Source of the DNA: Astropecten irregularis
Lineage: Eukaryota; Echinodermata; Asteroidea; Paxillosida; Astropectinidae
Direction: 5' to 3'
Length of the DNA stretch: 64,000 nucleotides
Assembly: GCA_963971285.1 (NCBI GenBank)
Contig: OZ020253.1
Location: forward strand, 2,542,001 to 2,606,000
The stretch's first letter is position 1. The number at the start of each line of letters is the position of its first letter. Made by a program: the position numbers and the translations under genes. The notes below the pieces were generated by a model. It worked only from the letters and a program-made list of their open reading frames with translations, made no database searches and was not told where the DNA came from. Below are positions 47,301-53,835 of the stretch, piece after piece.

Positions 47301-49091
47301 GGAAGAAAAAGACAGACAGAGAAAGACAGAAGACATGGACTAGACCAAAACAGTCAGCAAAGGACGGAACCTTTAGAGGACAGAGAAACAGAAGCCGAAC
47401 CAAGACCACCTAGGGTCAAACTCTGAAGAAGGAGACAGACAGACAAAGACAGAAGACATGCACTAGAAGACAGTCATCAAAGGACAGACAGCAGTGGAGG
47501 GAGGCTGTTGGAGCCTTCCTCGATTTGACTCGGAAGACGGAGAGAGATAGACAAGGACAGAAGACATGGAAAAGACTAAGACAGTCAGCAAAGAACAGAC
47601 AGCAGGAGGGAGGCTGTTGGAGCCTTCCTTGTTCAGATGAGAAGGGTTTCTGCAGAACTTACTCGATGTAATCTGTGATGTACTCCATGCTGCAGGTAGA
47701 CCAGGAGAACGGGTCGGTGTTCTCTGTAATCTGGTCGGCCATGATGCCCCCTCTTGTCCCGCAGGCGTTGCCGTCACCGTCGTGCTTCATGCCAAAACTT
47801 TGGAAAGAAACAAGAAAACAAAATTATTATCAAAAATAACAAAGTTTCCCTTGTGGTTATTTGATGATTATATTGATTAAAAAGCCGCATCCTCTTTGAC
47901 TGATCCCCCACGCACTGTTTCTCAGGTTGCAGCATTGCTATTAATGCTGCGCGTATCTTAAATGATCCTTAGGGTATAGCAAGTGATTTCATAGCTTCTG
48001 ACTGCCAAACGAACAAAGATAATTGACCATTAGGGACACCACCAACATAGGGCTGGATAGCTCAGTTGGTAAGAGTGCCGGTTTGGTATTCCAGAAGTTG
48101 CTGGTTCGAATCCCACTCCTATCCAGTCAATTTCATTTTTCAAAAATTTGACAGATCCTTGAAGGCCCTTTCAGCCAATTTCACACAGAATGACCTATCA
48201 GGTCGAGAGAACTTTGGAAAACTACTGTCCTAACGGTCCTATATTAAAAACAAAATGGCGGGGAAAAAAACTTAAGAAAAAGCAGGAGCGCACACTTACT
48301 TGTGACCGATTTCATGAGCAATAGTGAATGCAGTGGCCAGACCTGTGTCCTCATTTATGTTACAGCTCTGTCCAGGGTTGCACATGACACCAACAGGGGC
48401 CAAACCTGACAGAAAAAAACAAACAAATAAACAAATAGATAAATAAATAGATAAACAAATAGATAAATAAAAAAATAATTAATAAACAAATGAATAAATA
48501 AATCGTCATTTGAAAAAAATAATAGTGATCACAATTTTGAAACTGGAGAAGAAAGTGCTTTGAAAACGTCCGACAGAAATAAGCATTTCCCAATTTCAAA
48601 TTGAACAATATCTGGTACACTGATTTCTTGCACTGTACGTAAACATCCAAACCTGAATTCTCCAGACTAAAGACACTGTTGCTATATAACATGATTCGGG
48701 TCAAGCTTACGCTTAGTTACATTTTTAACAAAATTTGCTTAAGCATGAAAAGTTTTCCTTGATCAAACTGGATTGCCAACCAAATGTTCATGTGATGTTA
48801 ATACTGCTTTTGACTTGTATGTTTGGCCATTGTTTGCTGAGCGTAACATTCACAAGAAGTTTCGGCTGGCATACTGATTTTATCTACCAAGGTTTTGGCA
48901 ATTCTGTTTGATCTAAGAAGACTTGTCATACTTAAGGAAATTGTGTGCTTAAGCAGCTCAATGAAATTGGCCCCTGGAAAGAGACACATAGCCGACAACG
49001 AGGGAGCAATGGATGCCTCTGCCTCCAAAAGATACAAAGAAACTCACCTATTGTCCCACAAGGCTGGTTCCTCAACATACAGATGTCGTAC
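32289..49091 (-). CDS. ADAMTS6/10-like secreted metalloprotease, 3' part (16 exons)
   Basis: Secreted zinc metalloprotease of the ADAMTS family, which acts in the extracellular matrix. Sixteen exons read on the minus strand join with matching phase and consensus splice sites to give about 759 residues and a stop at 32289-32291. Domain order: C-terminal half of the metalloprotease with the site HEIGHNFGMKHD, disintegrin-like, TSP1, cysteine-rich, spacer, four TSP1 repeats, PLAC. Five TSP1 repeats plus PLAC, the RYDIC...PCGT segment and the GSGDDEV segment before the second TSP1 match vertebrate ADAMTS6 and ADAMTS10. These two are paralogs, so this may be the single ancestor-type gene; I give no symbol for that reason. 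Vertebrate members are about 1100 residues, so the signal peptide, pro-domain and first half of the protease are missing here. I found no exon for them up to 64000. Introns are filled with SINEs, MITEs and LINE pieces. Confidence 0.93.
32449..32756. mobile_element. MITE-A copy interrupted by a second repeat
   Basis: Left piece aaggtacagtacaggattgg (32450) and right piece acagatttacccataacttac (32661) are MITE-A-like. Between them 32498-32654 matches 55363-55525 closely. Confidence 0.7.
32498..32654 (+). repeat. Dispersed ~160-bp repeat, copy 1
   Basis: Shares tggccttcgttgccctggtt, ttgcaatggaaaagtggcct and tgcccctttcagaac with 55363-55525. A short frame reads [17 protein letters not shown]. 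Family unknown to me. Confidence 0.75.
32911..33070 (-). CDS. ADAMTS exon o: fifth TSP1
   Basis: A 160-base exon with acceptor ttggccaacag and donor gtaggt. It encodes [16 protein letters not shown] and ends [15 protein letters not shown]; the final G joins the last exon to give Asp. The true frame is not the longest open frame here. Confidence 0.92.
33129..33276. mobile_element. MITE-B copy (intron o/n)
   Basis: Starts ggggtcaaattcaccaaac and ends ggctttgtgaaatcgacccc, inverted ends, with the shared inner cgtaactcgagttacgatcg. Confidence 0.8.
33321..33416 (-). mobile_element. Family-4 SINE, truncated
   Basis: Only the distal body remains (attgggccctaaagacattcc, catctcagctccctgggg). Confidence 0.6.
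33453..33760 (+). mobile_element. tRNA-derived SINE (family 2), copy 1
   Basis: tRNA-like head with ggcaagtgcgctaggcgatc and B box gggttcgaacccggc, body with ttctctcctatgctacgagg, tgtgctccgtgatcatgtac and ggcagccaagggcgcccatg. Copy 2 is inverted at 39541-39858. Confidence 0.85.
33843..33917 (-). mobile_element. tRNA-like SINE head
   Basis: Minus strand: B box gggttcgaatccagcc with a preceding tRNA-like half containing tcaagaccctgtggtgagct. Likely a family-4 relative. Confidence 0.6.
33982..34152 (-). CDS. ADAMTS exon n: fourth TSP1
   Basis: A 171-base exon (57 codons, phase 0) with acceptor ttttttaacag and donor gtaagt. It begins [16 protein letters not shown] and ends [13 protein letters not shown], the junction into the last TSP1. 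Confidence 0.95.
34368..34650 (-). mobile_element. Family-4 SINE, interrupted
   Basis: Body motifs accatctcaactccctgggg (34411) and ccatttacacctgggtgaag (34598). About 90 bases of other sequence, including a small hairpin aataaattccgaattattct, lie between the two body parts. Confidence 0.7.
34681..34713. mobile_element. MITE-C half
   Basis: ttgaagacccggctccaaag followed by tctcccatt, the right arm only. Confidence 0.65.
34805..35009 (-). CDS. ADAMTS exon m: third TSP1
   Basis: A 205-base exon with acceptor cgtctctgcag and donor gtacgg. It encodes [20 protein letters not shown] and ends [12 protein letters not shown]. It starts one TSP1 repeat and carries the first Trp of the next. Confidence 0.94.
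35062..35344 (+). mobile_element. tRNA-derived SINE (family 3), copy 1
   Basis: tRNA-like head caggttggcgtagcggttct with B box gggttcaagtcc, body with gaatattactctgggatttt and tttcatcaggctttcgagct, and a 3' (aat)n tail. Copy 2 at 59441-59713. Confidence 0.88.
35633..35762 (-). CDS. ADAMTS exon l: second TSP1
   Basis: A 130-base exon with acceptor gcgcactcag and donor gtaagt. It encodes [17 protein letters not shown] and ends [12 protein letters not shown]; the last codon is split. ACNTEPCPP is identical in vertebrate ADAMTS10. Confidence 0.94.
35885..35942 (+). repeat. Single copy of the 'aggatctttctcaaaggct' dispersed motif
   Basis: ttggagttaggagggcctga then gcaggatctttctcaaaggc. It equals one unit of the tandem block at 55010-55350. 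Confidence 0.75.
36287..36530. mobile_element. MITE-D copy
   Basis: Starts cagccctgcttagcacaac and ends gctccaagaaattgaccctt. Inner ccatgtgttgtgtaacact and gtgattgttctttggctgtt. Ends show the inverted rule 'agc...aaattg'. Confidence 0.7.
36551..36689 (-). CDS. ADAMTS exon k: end of spacer, start of second TSP1
   Basis: A 139-base exon with acceptor tatacttgtag and donor gtgagt. It begins [15 protein letters not shown], contains [12 protein letters not shown] and ends [14 protein letters not shown]. The GSGD.EV stretch is close to ADAMTS6. The upstream tract in the reading direction is pyrimidine-rich, which fixes the acceptor. Confidence 0.94.
37464..37627 (-). CDS. ADAMTS exon j: spacer domain
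   Basis: A 164-base exon with acceptor atttccag and donor gtaaga. It encodes [20 protein letters not shown], later [16 protein letters not shown]. The DYYLN.WxIDWP and ESL.ALG motifs are those of ADAMTS6. Confidence 0.94.
37713..37960. mobile_element. MITE-A fragment (intron j/i)
   Basis: aacttaccaaacaggaatct, cacagggtataaagatggtg and ttctcaaaaagtgggcactg. The right terminal part is missing. Confidence 0.7.
38157..38361 (-). CDS. ADAMTS exon i: end of cysteine-rich domain, start of spacer
   Basis: A 205-base exon with acceptor tcccacag and donor gtgaga. It encodes [17 protein letters not shown], then [11 protein letters not shown], the hallmark VGCD...CxxCGGDxxxC motif, then the spacer strand [13 protein letters not shown]. 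Confidence 0.96.
38436..38862 (+). mobile_element. LINE 3' end, copy 1 (ORF2 C-terminus, broken)
   Basis: Frame at 38438-38629 reads [20 protein letters not shown] and [18 protein letters not shown], a layout I know from C-termini of non-LTR retrotransposon reverse transcriptase ORFs. A shifted frame continues to agatggggatgggtcgcgtg (MGMGRVA type) and tactgctcgaaggtagatac. It ends in a (tgat)n run. It lies within an ADAMTS intron, opposite strand. Confidence 0.7.
38949..39197 (-). CDS. ADAMTS exon h: cysteine-rich domain
   Basis: A 249-base exon (83 codons) with acceptor ctctggcag and donor gtaagt. It begins [14 protein letters not shown], contains [10 protein letters not shown] and [11 protein letters not shown], and ends [10 protein letters not shown]. 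This is the whole first part of the cysteine-rich domain. It is more GC-rich than its surroundings. Confidence 0.95.
39541..39858 (-). mobile_element. tRNA-derived SINE (family 2), copy 2
   Basis: Inverse of 33453-33760: gggcgcccttggctgccagc, ttttgtggagggaggaaaac and B box cggattcgaacccgggcc. Confidence 0.85.
39866..40008. mobile_element. MITE-B copy
   Basis: ggattccacaaagccctacg to gtttggtgaaatcgaccctt with inner gagttacaaaggataaccc. Confidence 0.78.
40374..40655 (-). mobile_element. Family-4 SINE, full-length
   Basis: Body motifs ccctggtcattgggccata, aactccctagggagtataca and tttacacctgggtgaagagg, tRNA-like head on minus with ggctggattcgaacccac and ccactaggccacagcactcc. Confidence 0.82.
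40673..40736 (-). CDS. ADAMTS exon g: end of first TSP1
   Basis: A 64-base exon with acceptor attgactag and donor gtaagt. It encodes [21 protein letters not shown], equivalent to the ADAMTS10 segment GGKYCLGERRRHRSCNTD. It ends in phase 0. Confidence 0.92.
40815..41085 (+). mobile_element. LINE 3' end, copy 2
   Basis: Frame [13 protein letters not shown]...[29 protein letters not shown], close to the same part of the copy at 38436-38862. Ends actgattgattgattgattg, a (tgat)n tail typical of some LINE 3' ends. Confidence 0.75.
41641..41786 (-). CDS. ADAMTS exon f: end of disintegrin-like domain and first TSP1
   Basis: A 146-base exon with acceptor ttccttgcag and donor gtaacg. It encodes [14 protein letters not shown], then [18 protein letters not shown], the canonical start of the central TSP1 repeat with W-x-x-W and CSRTCGGG. 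The last two bases (AG) join the next exon to make Arg. Confidence 0.95.
42010..42262. mobile_element. MITE-A variant fragment
   Basis: aaacagttttaatctccgag, tcaaattatgaacagagtgc and actttgatagtatgataga. Confidence 0.65.
42286..42653. mobile_element. MITE-A2 (subfamily), complete
   Basis: Ends aaaggtacaatacatgattg and caatcctgtactgtaccttt are inverted. Inner tcaaacatgtatatgaaata and acggtatgtttctaccagta. Same subfamily at 56130-56475 and 61240-61400. Confidence 0.8.
42654..43124. other. Intron sequence, no element recognised
   Basis: Part of the intron between ADAMTS exons f and e. Nothing seen beyond a G-rich gaagagggggtgggggaacc at 42827. Confidence 0.4.
43125..43322 (+). mobile_element. 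tRNA-like SINE (family 1)
   Basis: 43201-43274 is the tRNA-like unit. Upstream flank ggcttctgactgccaaatga and downstream flank attcagtcagcttcccttgt are both shared with other copies, so the tRNA-like part is internal. Confidence 0.8.
43897..44007 (-). CDS. ADAMTS exon e: disintegrin-like domain
   Basis: A 111-base exon (37 codons, phase 0 both ends) with acceptor cttgtcgtag and donor gtaaat. It encodes [12 protein letters not shown], then [13 protein letters not shown]. The A-A-E-G-T-x-C motif is the family signature of this region. It is more diverged from vertebrate sequence than its neighbours. Confidence 0.88.
44182..44568. mobile_element. MITE-E copy with nested insertion
   Basis: Ends tagggggtttatgaaatgg / cgtttcgtaaacccccata plus ggctcaggctcagg / cctgagtctgagcc are inverted. 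44336-44427 is a second small palindrome (aataccagtagcactttatt / ttaagtgctactagtaattt) inserted in it. Confidence 0.75.
44681..44822 (-). CDS. ADAMTS exon d: start of disintegrin-like domain
   Basis: A 142-base exon with donor gtgagt. It encodes [11 protein letters not shown], then [16 protein letters not shown] and ends in KACKTN. This matches the ADAMTS10 segment from GLCLNN to CRFQHG. The correct frame differs from the longest open frame here. Confidence 0.9.
45011..45280. mobile_element. Deleted form of the tRNA-like palindrome
   Basis: Left tRNA-like unit on minus at 45011-45083, conserved flank ttggcagtcagaagccatga, centre gcagcaatgctgcaacctca, then only the 3' half of the right tRNA-like unit (ggaggccgctggttcgattc). 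Confidence 0.78.
45345..45430 (+). repeat. Copy of the 'gatctttctc' dispersed motif
   Basis: ggagtaaggagggcctgaca, tagcaggatctttctcttaa. Confidence 0.6.
45546..45788. mobile_element. MITE-E, complete, 39-bp TIR
   Basis: tagggcccttttccacacct + cggctccggctcaggctcc is mirrored by ggagcctgagccggagccg + aggtttggaaaagggccta. Both ends are bordered by c/g so ctag is the outer tetramer. 243 bases. Confidence 0.85.
45897..45961 (-). mobile_element. tRNA-like SINE head
   Basis: Minus strand: ggcgagtgtggtggtctagc ... ggctgtgggtttgagtccc, with A- and B-box-like segments. Confidence 0.6.
46497..47120. repeat. Intronic tandem block, ~150-170-bp units x4
   Basis: agcagcagcac/tgtgac starts at about 46497, 46660, 46811 and 46978, each followed by gaagagccNNNgatggcagg, ggtgctgggatgggaga and tgaggacggaacccg. 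Confidence 0.85.
47121..47630. repeat. Intronic tandem block, ~100-130-bp units x4
   Basis: Units carry accaagaccacctggggtca, agacatggactagaccaa and cagtcagcaaaggacggaac. Adjacent to the previous block and to the active-site exons. Confidence 0.83.
47663..47797 (-). CDS. ADAMTS exon c: third zinc ligand and end of protease domain
   Basis: A 135-base exon with donor gtaagt. It encodes [13 protein letters not shown], which supplies the third zinc His and the Asp that follows it, then a GIMADQ segment in the Met-turn position, and ends in the [14 protein letters not shown] helix. All ligands needed for catalysis are present. Confidence 0.94.
47930..48130 (+). mobile_element. tRNA-like SINE (family 1)
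   Basis: tRNA-like unit 48051-48128 (ctcagttggtaagagtgccg, ctggttcgaatcccactcct) with upstream conserved gcttctgactgccaaacgaa. Confidence 0.8.
48300..48405 (-). CDS. ADAMTS exon b: zinc-binding active site
   Basis: A 106-base exon with acceptor tttctgtcag and donor gtaagt. It encodes GLAPVGVMC, then a [11 protein letters not shown] segment, then [11 protein letters not shown]. The HExxH helix with catalytic Glu is intact. The split Asn codon is completed by the next exon. Confidence 0.95.
48418..48505 (+). repeat. Degenerate (aaat/aaac)n microsatellite
   Basis: aacaaacaaataaacaaata, agataaataaatagataaac. It sits in the intron immediately before the active-site exon. Confidence 0.85.
48690..48978. 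mobile_element. MITE-D copy
   Basis: tcaagcttacgcttagttac to ttaagcagctcaatgaaattg with inner tggttgccaacc-type and atgttcatgtgatgttaata segments. Confidence 0.6.
49048..49091 (-). CDS. ADAMTS exon a: metalloprotease segment [14 protein letters not shown]
   Basis: A 44-base exon with acceptor ctgcag and donor gtgagt. One leading base completes a codon from the missing upstream exon, and the last G joins the next exon to give Gly. The peptide corresponds to the stretch just before the active-site exon in ADAMTS10 (RYDIC..KPCGT). This is the most 5' exon I can find. Confidence 0.88.
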
Positions 49092-49784
49092 CTGCAGATG
49101 AAACAAACAAACAAATGAAAAAACATTAAGTTGTAGGCCTACATTTTCATATTCCATTACATCCTCCACTTCAACTTCTCGGATAAATTCAAACTGTTTG
49201 TGGTTATTATTCAAGAATCGTGGGCTTGGACTCCTGCCAAAGTCCTGGCGCTCGTGTCCTCGGGAAGGAAACATTTGCTGGAGTATCTCCTGTTTTGCAG
49301 TCTAGGAGAAGCCGGGTCCCACAGAGGGTAGTTGTTTTGCTCTGTTTGATAGCATCTGTGTGAGTCAGGATCGGAGGAAGTTTCAGTGAGCTGAAGCTAT
49401 TGCCTACCTGCACGCTACTAGCTTGATTTATGATCTTTTGGATTAACCATTACATCAGTGCCCATAGGATTGGTCTGCTGGAAAACTGAAGCCTTTCACT
49501 GTAGGCCTACAAACAAACAAATCACCAGGTATTTGGACCTCTCTGTTGAAATGGCAGGAATCACAAATCACGGTATTGCAGTGCCCCTAAAAGCAAGAAT
49601 CTTGTTCTTTACTGACCCCAAGTGGGTAAACCAGTCTAGATTGTCCTGATTATCGGGACAAAGTCCGAATGCAGAGTGAGTAGACCTCTGGGTCTAGAAT
49701 CTAGTCTAGAAGTGTTGATCTCCAAAAACTTCATCGTGTTACCCTGATGATACACAAGGCTACATAGACCCCACCTTTCAAAGG
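49092..49784 (-). other. Intron upstream of ADAMTS exon a
   Basis: No exon candidate for the preceding ADAMTS segment and no clear element. The intron extends at least to 64000 if no upstream exon was missed. Confidence 0.4.
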
Positions 49785-50128
49785 GCCTTTTCACACTACC
49801 TCCTTTTTGATCCCTGTTGAAACCAACCCGGATCTACCTCGGTTAAGCCCGGCATGTTGTTAAACCGGATCGAAGAGACGAAACATTCACACTATGTTTA
49901 TGGTGAACCAGCTCATACAACACTGATCACAGCGCAAAATGCAGTTTGTAACCGGGTTGAGATTTTCAACCCTGCTCCCTACCAGGGTTTGATTTTAATC
50001 CGGTTAGGCAATCCTACATGGGTTGGCTTGGGGTTGAAACTTTTCAAATTGTGAAAAGGTTGGAAAAAATCTCAGGATTCGATCCGTTTCCAATCCCAAG
50101 ATTTTGAATAGTGTGAAAAGCCCTTAAG
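49785..50128. mobile_element. MITE-F with TIR aagggccttttcacacta
   Basis: Starts aagggccttttcacactacc and ends atagtgtgaaaagcccttaa. About 340 bases, non-coding. Inner inverted halves of ggttgaaa/tttcaacc also present. Confidence 0.8.
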
Positions 50129-51065
50129 GTATGCTGTACATAAGAGGCTATGTATCTCCTTAGAGATTTCCGACATGGTATGTTATACTGGGATGGTATA
50201 CCAATCTAAACATTGACTAACCCCCTGGGTGCCTGTACGTGAGAACCACTGCACAATATACATCTACAGTACCAATAGGGCTCCGTGCTCGAGCTATTTA
50301 TAGAATATGCCCTTTGTATCGACAGCTTTAGTTACCTGGATGTTCAGACAAATATCACAATGATTTACATATAAGTTAATGGGGCCACGTGCGACTTGTT
50401 TGTCCGAACTTCTGAATGTGACGTCACGAGCGCGGAGACCTATTGTCAGTGTCAGAAACCACCATCATGATACATGGGTTTAAAGCAAATGAATCCAATA
50501 TCAAATTTTCACCATTGCACTTGAACTTCATCATTGAAACTGCACAGTCGAGACAGACAAGAACTTGGAAAAAAAAATCCACTGATGATCCACGAACCGT
50601 GACGGAATTCCGACCCAATTTCTCAACACAAGACCTAGCCTACAGGTTCAGGTCCGCGATAGCGACTTTGAGACACATCTCTTGTTGAAATAATTATGCC
50701 CAGTGGACTACTAGCCCCCCCCCCTCCCTAAAGCCCAGATACTCAGGCTGACCTTTGACTCGGTATAATCATCAATCCCAAACTTTCCCCAAAGACAATT
50801 TACCTAAAAATGTTATTGAACAGTCTGGTGTCTGCCCTGTGTGGACAATGCTCCCCTGGTGGGAACATAATTGCAATAGCAGCTAGGAGGTCGACCCTGG
50901 GTACCAGGCAAAGACAAGTAGTCCCAGTATCCCCTCTGTGAGCTGAAAGACATACCGGTAGTCAGCGACTGGGACCCTGGAAATCTGCTGGTTATGATTA
51001 TTAATGCTGGAAAATTATCCTGATACAAAAAAAGCATGGATTCTGTTCAATCCGATTGTTACTGG
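50129..51065. other. No gene seen
   Basis: Includes a C-run at 50716-50726. Nothing else recognised. Confidence 0.4.
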
Positions 51066-51378
51066 TCAGGGCCCAATTTCATGAAATCCGTTACGACCTT
51101 TTTTTGTGATTACAGACTAGGCACTGCTACGTGTGAAATCTACTTCATGGAATCTGTAAGCAATACTTTTGGCGCATATTATCAGTTAGCGAAGAATTTT
51201 TTTGTCTCCATTTTTCGGCTAAAAATGCGCAGTCATACGCATTCTACAGAAAATCCTTGCTTAACCTTGCGTGAAAGAAAACTCTCCCGTGAAATATGCT
51301 AACCATAAGCGAAAAAGTCTGCTATCGTAAGCAAAGACTTTTGCTTACAGTAACAGATTCCATGAAATTGGGCCCAGG
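51066..51378. mobile_element. MITE with TIR gggcccaatttcatg
   Basis: gtcagggcccaatttcatga and ccatgaaattgggcccaggt are inverted. An inner pair acgtgtgaaatctac / cgtgaaatatgc is looser. Same end logic as MITE-D but a different body. Confidence 0.8.
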
Positions 51379-52518
51379 TCAGTAGAGGACTAACCCCATC
51401 TGAAACCCATCTGAAGTTTAACCATCGTCCCAGTTAAATTTCAGTCCAGTCGGGACACAACTTAAGGCCAAGGTCAAATCATACATGAACTTTTTTGGGG
51501 AAGGATTATCATGACTAAAGCCCCGTTCATACTGTACATCCTGTGAACTGCGATAATATGCAAAGTGAAAATCAGGCGACACAAGAAAAGTCGCTTTGCT
51601 TCGCAATGGACCCTTTCGCTCTGTCAATTAATCAAACTGTGCGCATTGACAAAATGGAGGACGCAAAAGCTTAACAACGGTTGCTACCAGTCCTTGTCAT
51701 CCATTACCTCGGTCACATGTGGAAAACACGTGGCATTGCTAAGGTGGGCGGGGCTACGAGCAAAGCCACGGTACGGTCCATTCGCATTTATAAGCATGAT
51801 TCAGGCTTTAGCTTGGCAATCAACACATCACAATGTATAAAATGTACCAGTGACCAAACTATTGAAGTGACATGTCCGAAGACGAATATATAGGAGACAT
51901 TCAGCTCAGCTCCTTAGCATAACCTCAGCCTATCAAAATAGAGCTTTGGCCTGTCATTGGAAGGTGGATACTCTTTTGAGAGGAAATCAGTTAGCAAAGC
52001 TCTTCAACTTCAAGGAACAAAGAAATACCCAAGGATTTTCTGTTTTTTGGCTGACAAGGACAAAGCCTTCCCAGAGCTAAACTCCGGAATTTGGGAAAAA
52101 TAGGAAGAAATCCCTTAAATCTAGAGGTTTTCTCAGGAGCCTCCATCTAAGGTGACCCCTGTAGTGAGCCCCTTAGGCTCCCCTAAAACGACCAATCAAT
52201 TACCAAGAGGGCATGTAGAGGTGACTCGTTTGGTGAGTCATGTCTTCCCTTGTGGGAAGGTGGGGGTGGGGGTGGAAACCAAGGCCCCTAGAGCCCCCCT
52301 CCACCCTCAATCAAAGTTGAACATTCCTGTCTCCGGAATAAATTTATGACATTTTATCAGAAGTTGTAACAATACAGATAGACACTTGTTTAGCCACATG
52401 GTGTCTGCTACTGTCTGGTGTATTACATGTATTATGGGAATCCTGTACATTCATTTGATTGCAACCACAGCACAAGGAATCTGACCATTAGATCTAACAC
52501 AAAACTGTTATAACCCAA
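51379..52518. other. No gene seen
   Basis: Short CG-containing stretch 51590-51760 resembles 58240-58400 in part (gtcaatgcgcacagtttgat in inverse). No coding support. Confidence 0.4.
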
Positions 52519-52656
52519 TGGGAGACTTTGGAGAATCAGTCTTCAAGTCAACAGCGCACGCACAACAGCGCAGGTGCAAAACAACGCGCTCATGCTCACA
52601 ATTGCGTGCGCGTATGCTGTTGACTTGAAGACCGGTTCTCAAAAGTTTCCCATTCA
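52519..52656. mobile_element. MITE-C palindrome
   Basis: aatgggagactttggagaat / ttctcaaaagtttcccatt and caagtcaacagcgcacgca / tgcgcgtatgctgttgactt. Confidence 0.83.
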
Positions 52657-52734
52657 TGTATGACCAAATTTACACTAAAATACAAACTACATGTATTTAC
52701 AAATATCTATAAAATATCTTGCCTAGAAGAGAAA

Positions 52735-52815
52735 GATCCTGCCAGGATCAAAATGTCAGGTCCTCCTTTAAACACTGAGCATATATTTCAGGTCATTAAG
52801 CAGTTTATTAAATAC
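52735..52815 (-). repeat. Copy of the 'gatctttctc' dispersed motif
   Basis: Inverse orientation: agagaaagatcctgccagga, tgtcaggtcctcct. Confidence 0.65.
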
Positions 52816-52845
52816 TTGTACTGATTGTAACTTCATACACTGTAC

Positions 52846-53193
52846 TTTGGTTTTTGTCAAAGAAATACAGATTCATGGCCAAAAATATCAAGAAAGATAC
52901 AGTAACAGTCATCTGTGAAAATTCCCAGTCCCATACGGCGCCCACTTTTTGAGAAAACAGTGAAAACCGCTCATGGTGTTTTTAAATCTTTTCACAAGAG
53001 TTTTTATATTCCAGAGATCAAAACTGCTTTGGGGTGACTGATGTTACTCTTTTCTGGATAAATACAGCATTTCATGCAGACAAATATTAACGGTATGTTT
53101 CTACCATCACCATCTTTATACCCTGTAAGTTAAAGACAAATCTGTTAAGATCTCTGTTTTCGTGTGCTACCAAAGTGTAATAGTCCCTTTAGG
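52846..53193. mobile_element. MITE-A, near-complete
   Basis: tactttggtttttgtcaaag to ctaccaaagtgtaatagtcc with inner tcccatacggcgcccacttt and taccctgtaagttaaag. Confidence 0.78.
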
Positions 53194-53700
53194 TCTAAAT
53201 ATTTGTACCGACTGTTTTAATATTGCACAGTGAATTCAAACCTTGACCATGGTATGATGATGTAGTCCCTACATAATCCCCATTTAGATGTGTCAACTGT
53301 CTGTGTAAATTAGGTCTAGTATTATGTCAAACCCACATAAAATGCTCATAAAACTTAACTAAGTGCCGGCACAAATTGAGGGCAAACAGGGGGCACAGAG
53401 TCAGAATAGAGATCAACCGCATTAGTCAGGTTGTATCCTAGTCACCGAACGACCCTCTTTTTTCTCTTTCTTTTAATTGATAGCTGCCCCCCCCCCCTCC
53501 TGACAAATGCGAGTCTCACACGCGATGCAACAGATGTGTAGGCCTCTAGGTCTTCGCTTTTTCACCGTCGCTAAATAGATGTATCAAACTCCTCTGTGCT
53601 GAAACATGGGTGTTTATAACCATTTGCGGTACTACTGATAATGTTTTTTCATTATAATGTTCTCAGAGGTTGCGATCAGACAACCTTTTATTTAAAACCA
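53194..53700. other. No gene seen
   Basis: C-run at 53487-53497. Nothing else recognised. Confidence 0.4.
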
Positions 53701-53835
53701 ATGGGACACTTTTGGAGAATCGGTCTTGAGTCAATAGCGCACGCGCAAACCATGCTTGCGCAATTGTGAGCATGCGCGCGTTGTTTTGCGCGTGGCTGTT
53801 GATTCGAAGACCGGTTCTCCAAAGTCTCCCATTGA
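53701..53835. mobile_element. MITE-C palindrome
   Basis: aatgggacacttttggagaa / ttctccaaagtctcccattg with core caatagcgcacgcgcaaac / cgcgttgttttgcgcgtgg. Confidence 0.82.

Noticed and set aside
48360-48704. 114-codon minus-strand frame overlapping the active-site exon
   Set aside because: Wrong frame over the exon; the rest translates an (aaat)n microsatellite and intron.
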